Assembly (NCBI GenBank): GCA_030645475.1
Contig: JAUSMA010000071.1
Coordinates: 62,001 to 126,000 of the forward strand
Origin: Nitrospirota bacterium
Lineage (GTDB): Bacteria; Nitrospirota; Nitrospiria; Nitrospirales; Nitrospiraceae
Direction: 5' to 3'
DNA: 64,000 bases
The stretch's first letter is position 1. The number at the start of each line of letters is the position of its first letter. Position numbers and translations under genes: made by a program. Shown in pieces: positions 63,221 through 64,000 of this stretch. The notes under the pieces are model-generated. The model searched no databases, was not told the origin of the DNA, and worked only from the letters and a program-made list of their open reading frames with translations.

Positions 63221-64000
63221 TTACTCCTTCACAGCATGGAGACTTTTCTCCAGCAGTTCCTTCAACGTGCTAACCGATGTTCCGAATCCATCAAGTTTGG
63301 TCTCCGTGAGGTTCAACACAAAGGTTTGTCCGTCACCACCGTACACAGCGTTCAGTTTTTTTGCTTTCTCGACAAGTCTCTCCGCAGACTTCTTGGTAAA
63401 CGATTCATCCTTGCCCACACGAAGAGCCGTTTCAAAGGCGTTGGCAAGGTTGCGCGGCGCAGTGTTGCGACGCACCGACACAGCCACAAACTCCGACGGA
63501 TTATGCGCCGCAAAGGTGTTTTGTTTGCCGGTTGGCTCTGCGATCACAAAGCCTTCAAGAAATGCCTTCAATCCTCTTTCCGAAAGTTCTGCGTCGCCTT
63601 GAAGATTGTCTTTTAATTTTTCCCAATCAACCACCGCATAGCGATAAAAGCAGGCCGAATTGAATTCCACCGTTCCCATCATGTCAGCGCCAGCCGTGTC
63701 TTCTGGTTTCAGATCGTCCACAGCCGTATAGAAATCGAACTCCCGTTCGACCGCATGGGTCGAAATCGCGTGGGCAACCTGACATGCGGCGTGCTGATTC
63801 TTTTCAGGCATATCCGCCAGCATGCGCCCAAAAAGCGCCACATCCACGGCTTTACCGCCGTTGAAGATGGAGTCTATGCGGTCATGAACTTCCTTCGGCG
63901 CACTGCCAGCAGCCGCCTTTTTCCCTTTCCCTTTGGTCTTTCCACCAGCTTCTATCGCCTCAGGAACAATCTGATCCCAAAACTGATGAATCGCGTCGGC
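63221..64000 (-). CDS. cas7e: Cascade backbone Cas7e (CasC/Cse4), 5' part cut by window edge
   Basis: The frame is open from the window edge to the stop at 63221 (259 codons). Reading in, [17 protein letters not shown], a Lys/Gly-rich stretch ([12 protein letters not shown]), [40 protein letters not shown] and [20 protein letters not shown] are Cas7e motifs. Six such subunits line the crRNA in Cascade. The N-terminal 100 or so residues, and presumably cse2, cas8e and cas3, lie beyond the window. Confidence 0.94.
   Translation of the reverse strand, partial: ADAIHQFWDQIVPEAIEAGGKTKGKGKKAAAGSAPKEVHDRIDSIFNGGKAVDVALFGRMLADMPEKNQHAACQVAHAISTHAVEREFDFYTAVDDLKPEDTAGADMMGTVEFNSACFYRYAVVDWEKLKDNLQGDAELSERGLKAFLEGFVIAEPTGKQNTFAAHNPSEFVAVSVRRNTAPRNLANAFETALRVGKDESFTKKSAERLVEKAKKLNAVYGGDGQTFVLNLTETKLDGFGTSVSTLKELLEKSLHAVKE

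Overview
The window looks like chromosomal DNA of a Gram-negative bacterium, most likely Nitrospira or a close relative (Nitrospirota). That is inferred from the order and style of the lipid A / outer-membrane genes, the moderately high GC, and several fold-back intergenic elements; no rRNA or other marker gene is present to prove it. Apart from a right-hand block (about 48.7-57.7 kb), almost everything is coded on the minus strand.

Left part, about 1-22 kb: a surface-glycan locus read leftward. It starts with a winged-helix regulator (21338-21925) and a NusG/UpxY-type antiterminator (20755-21261). These are followed by methyltransferases, glycosyltransferases, an ABC-type flippase, a radical SAM protein, an MBOAT/SGNH O-acetylation pair and a nonulosonic (sialic-like) acid module: LegB, LegC, a NeuC-type epimerase, two NeuB-type synthases and two cytidylyltransferase domains. 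Both cytidylyltransferase domains sit in fusion proteins. A degraded second antiterminator gene (18249-18477) marks a seam inside the locus. A similar GTGCGGTACG site lies before the antiterminator and before the flippase. The 13-16.3 kb stretch is visibly poorer in GC.

Middle part, 22-48 kb: LPS core and lipid A assembly plus outer-membrane biogenesis. There are GT2/GT4/GT9 transferases, WaaC, a WaaF-GmhB fusion, LpxK, KdtA, a DUF374 acyltransferase interrupted at an A9 run, MsbA, LpxB, a Gfo/Idh oxidoreductase, LpxI, LpxA, FabZ, two OmpH/Skp-like chaperones and BamA. LpxD is not in its usual place. Large palindromic elements occupy several gaps, and two 128-bp copies preserve pairing while changing sequence.

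Right part, 48.7-57.7 kb, plus strand: GalU, Lon, ThiL, a DUF2062 membrane protein, an HD phosphohydrolase, a probable type II toxin-antitoxin pair flanked by an imperfect direct repeat, a small secreted protein and a TSUP permease. Lon and ThiL are separated by a 196-bp fold-back element that contains Lon's stop codon.

End, 57.9-64 kb: a type I-E CRISPR-Cas locus. The array has 43 repeats and 42 spacers, with a leader on the cas side. It is followed by cas2, cas1, cas6e, cas5e and a cas7e cut by the window edge; cse2, cas8e and cas3 would lie beyond. Some spacers are divergent copies of each other, one pair differing mostly at codon third positions. This suggests repeated immunisation against related phages. 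A lone repeat of a different CRISPR type sits just beyond the array's old end.
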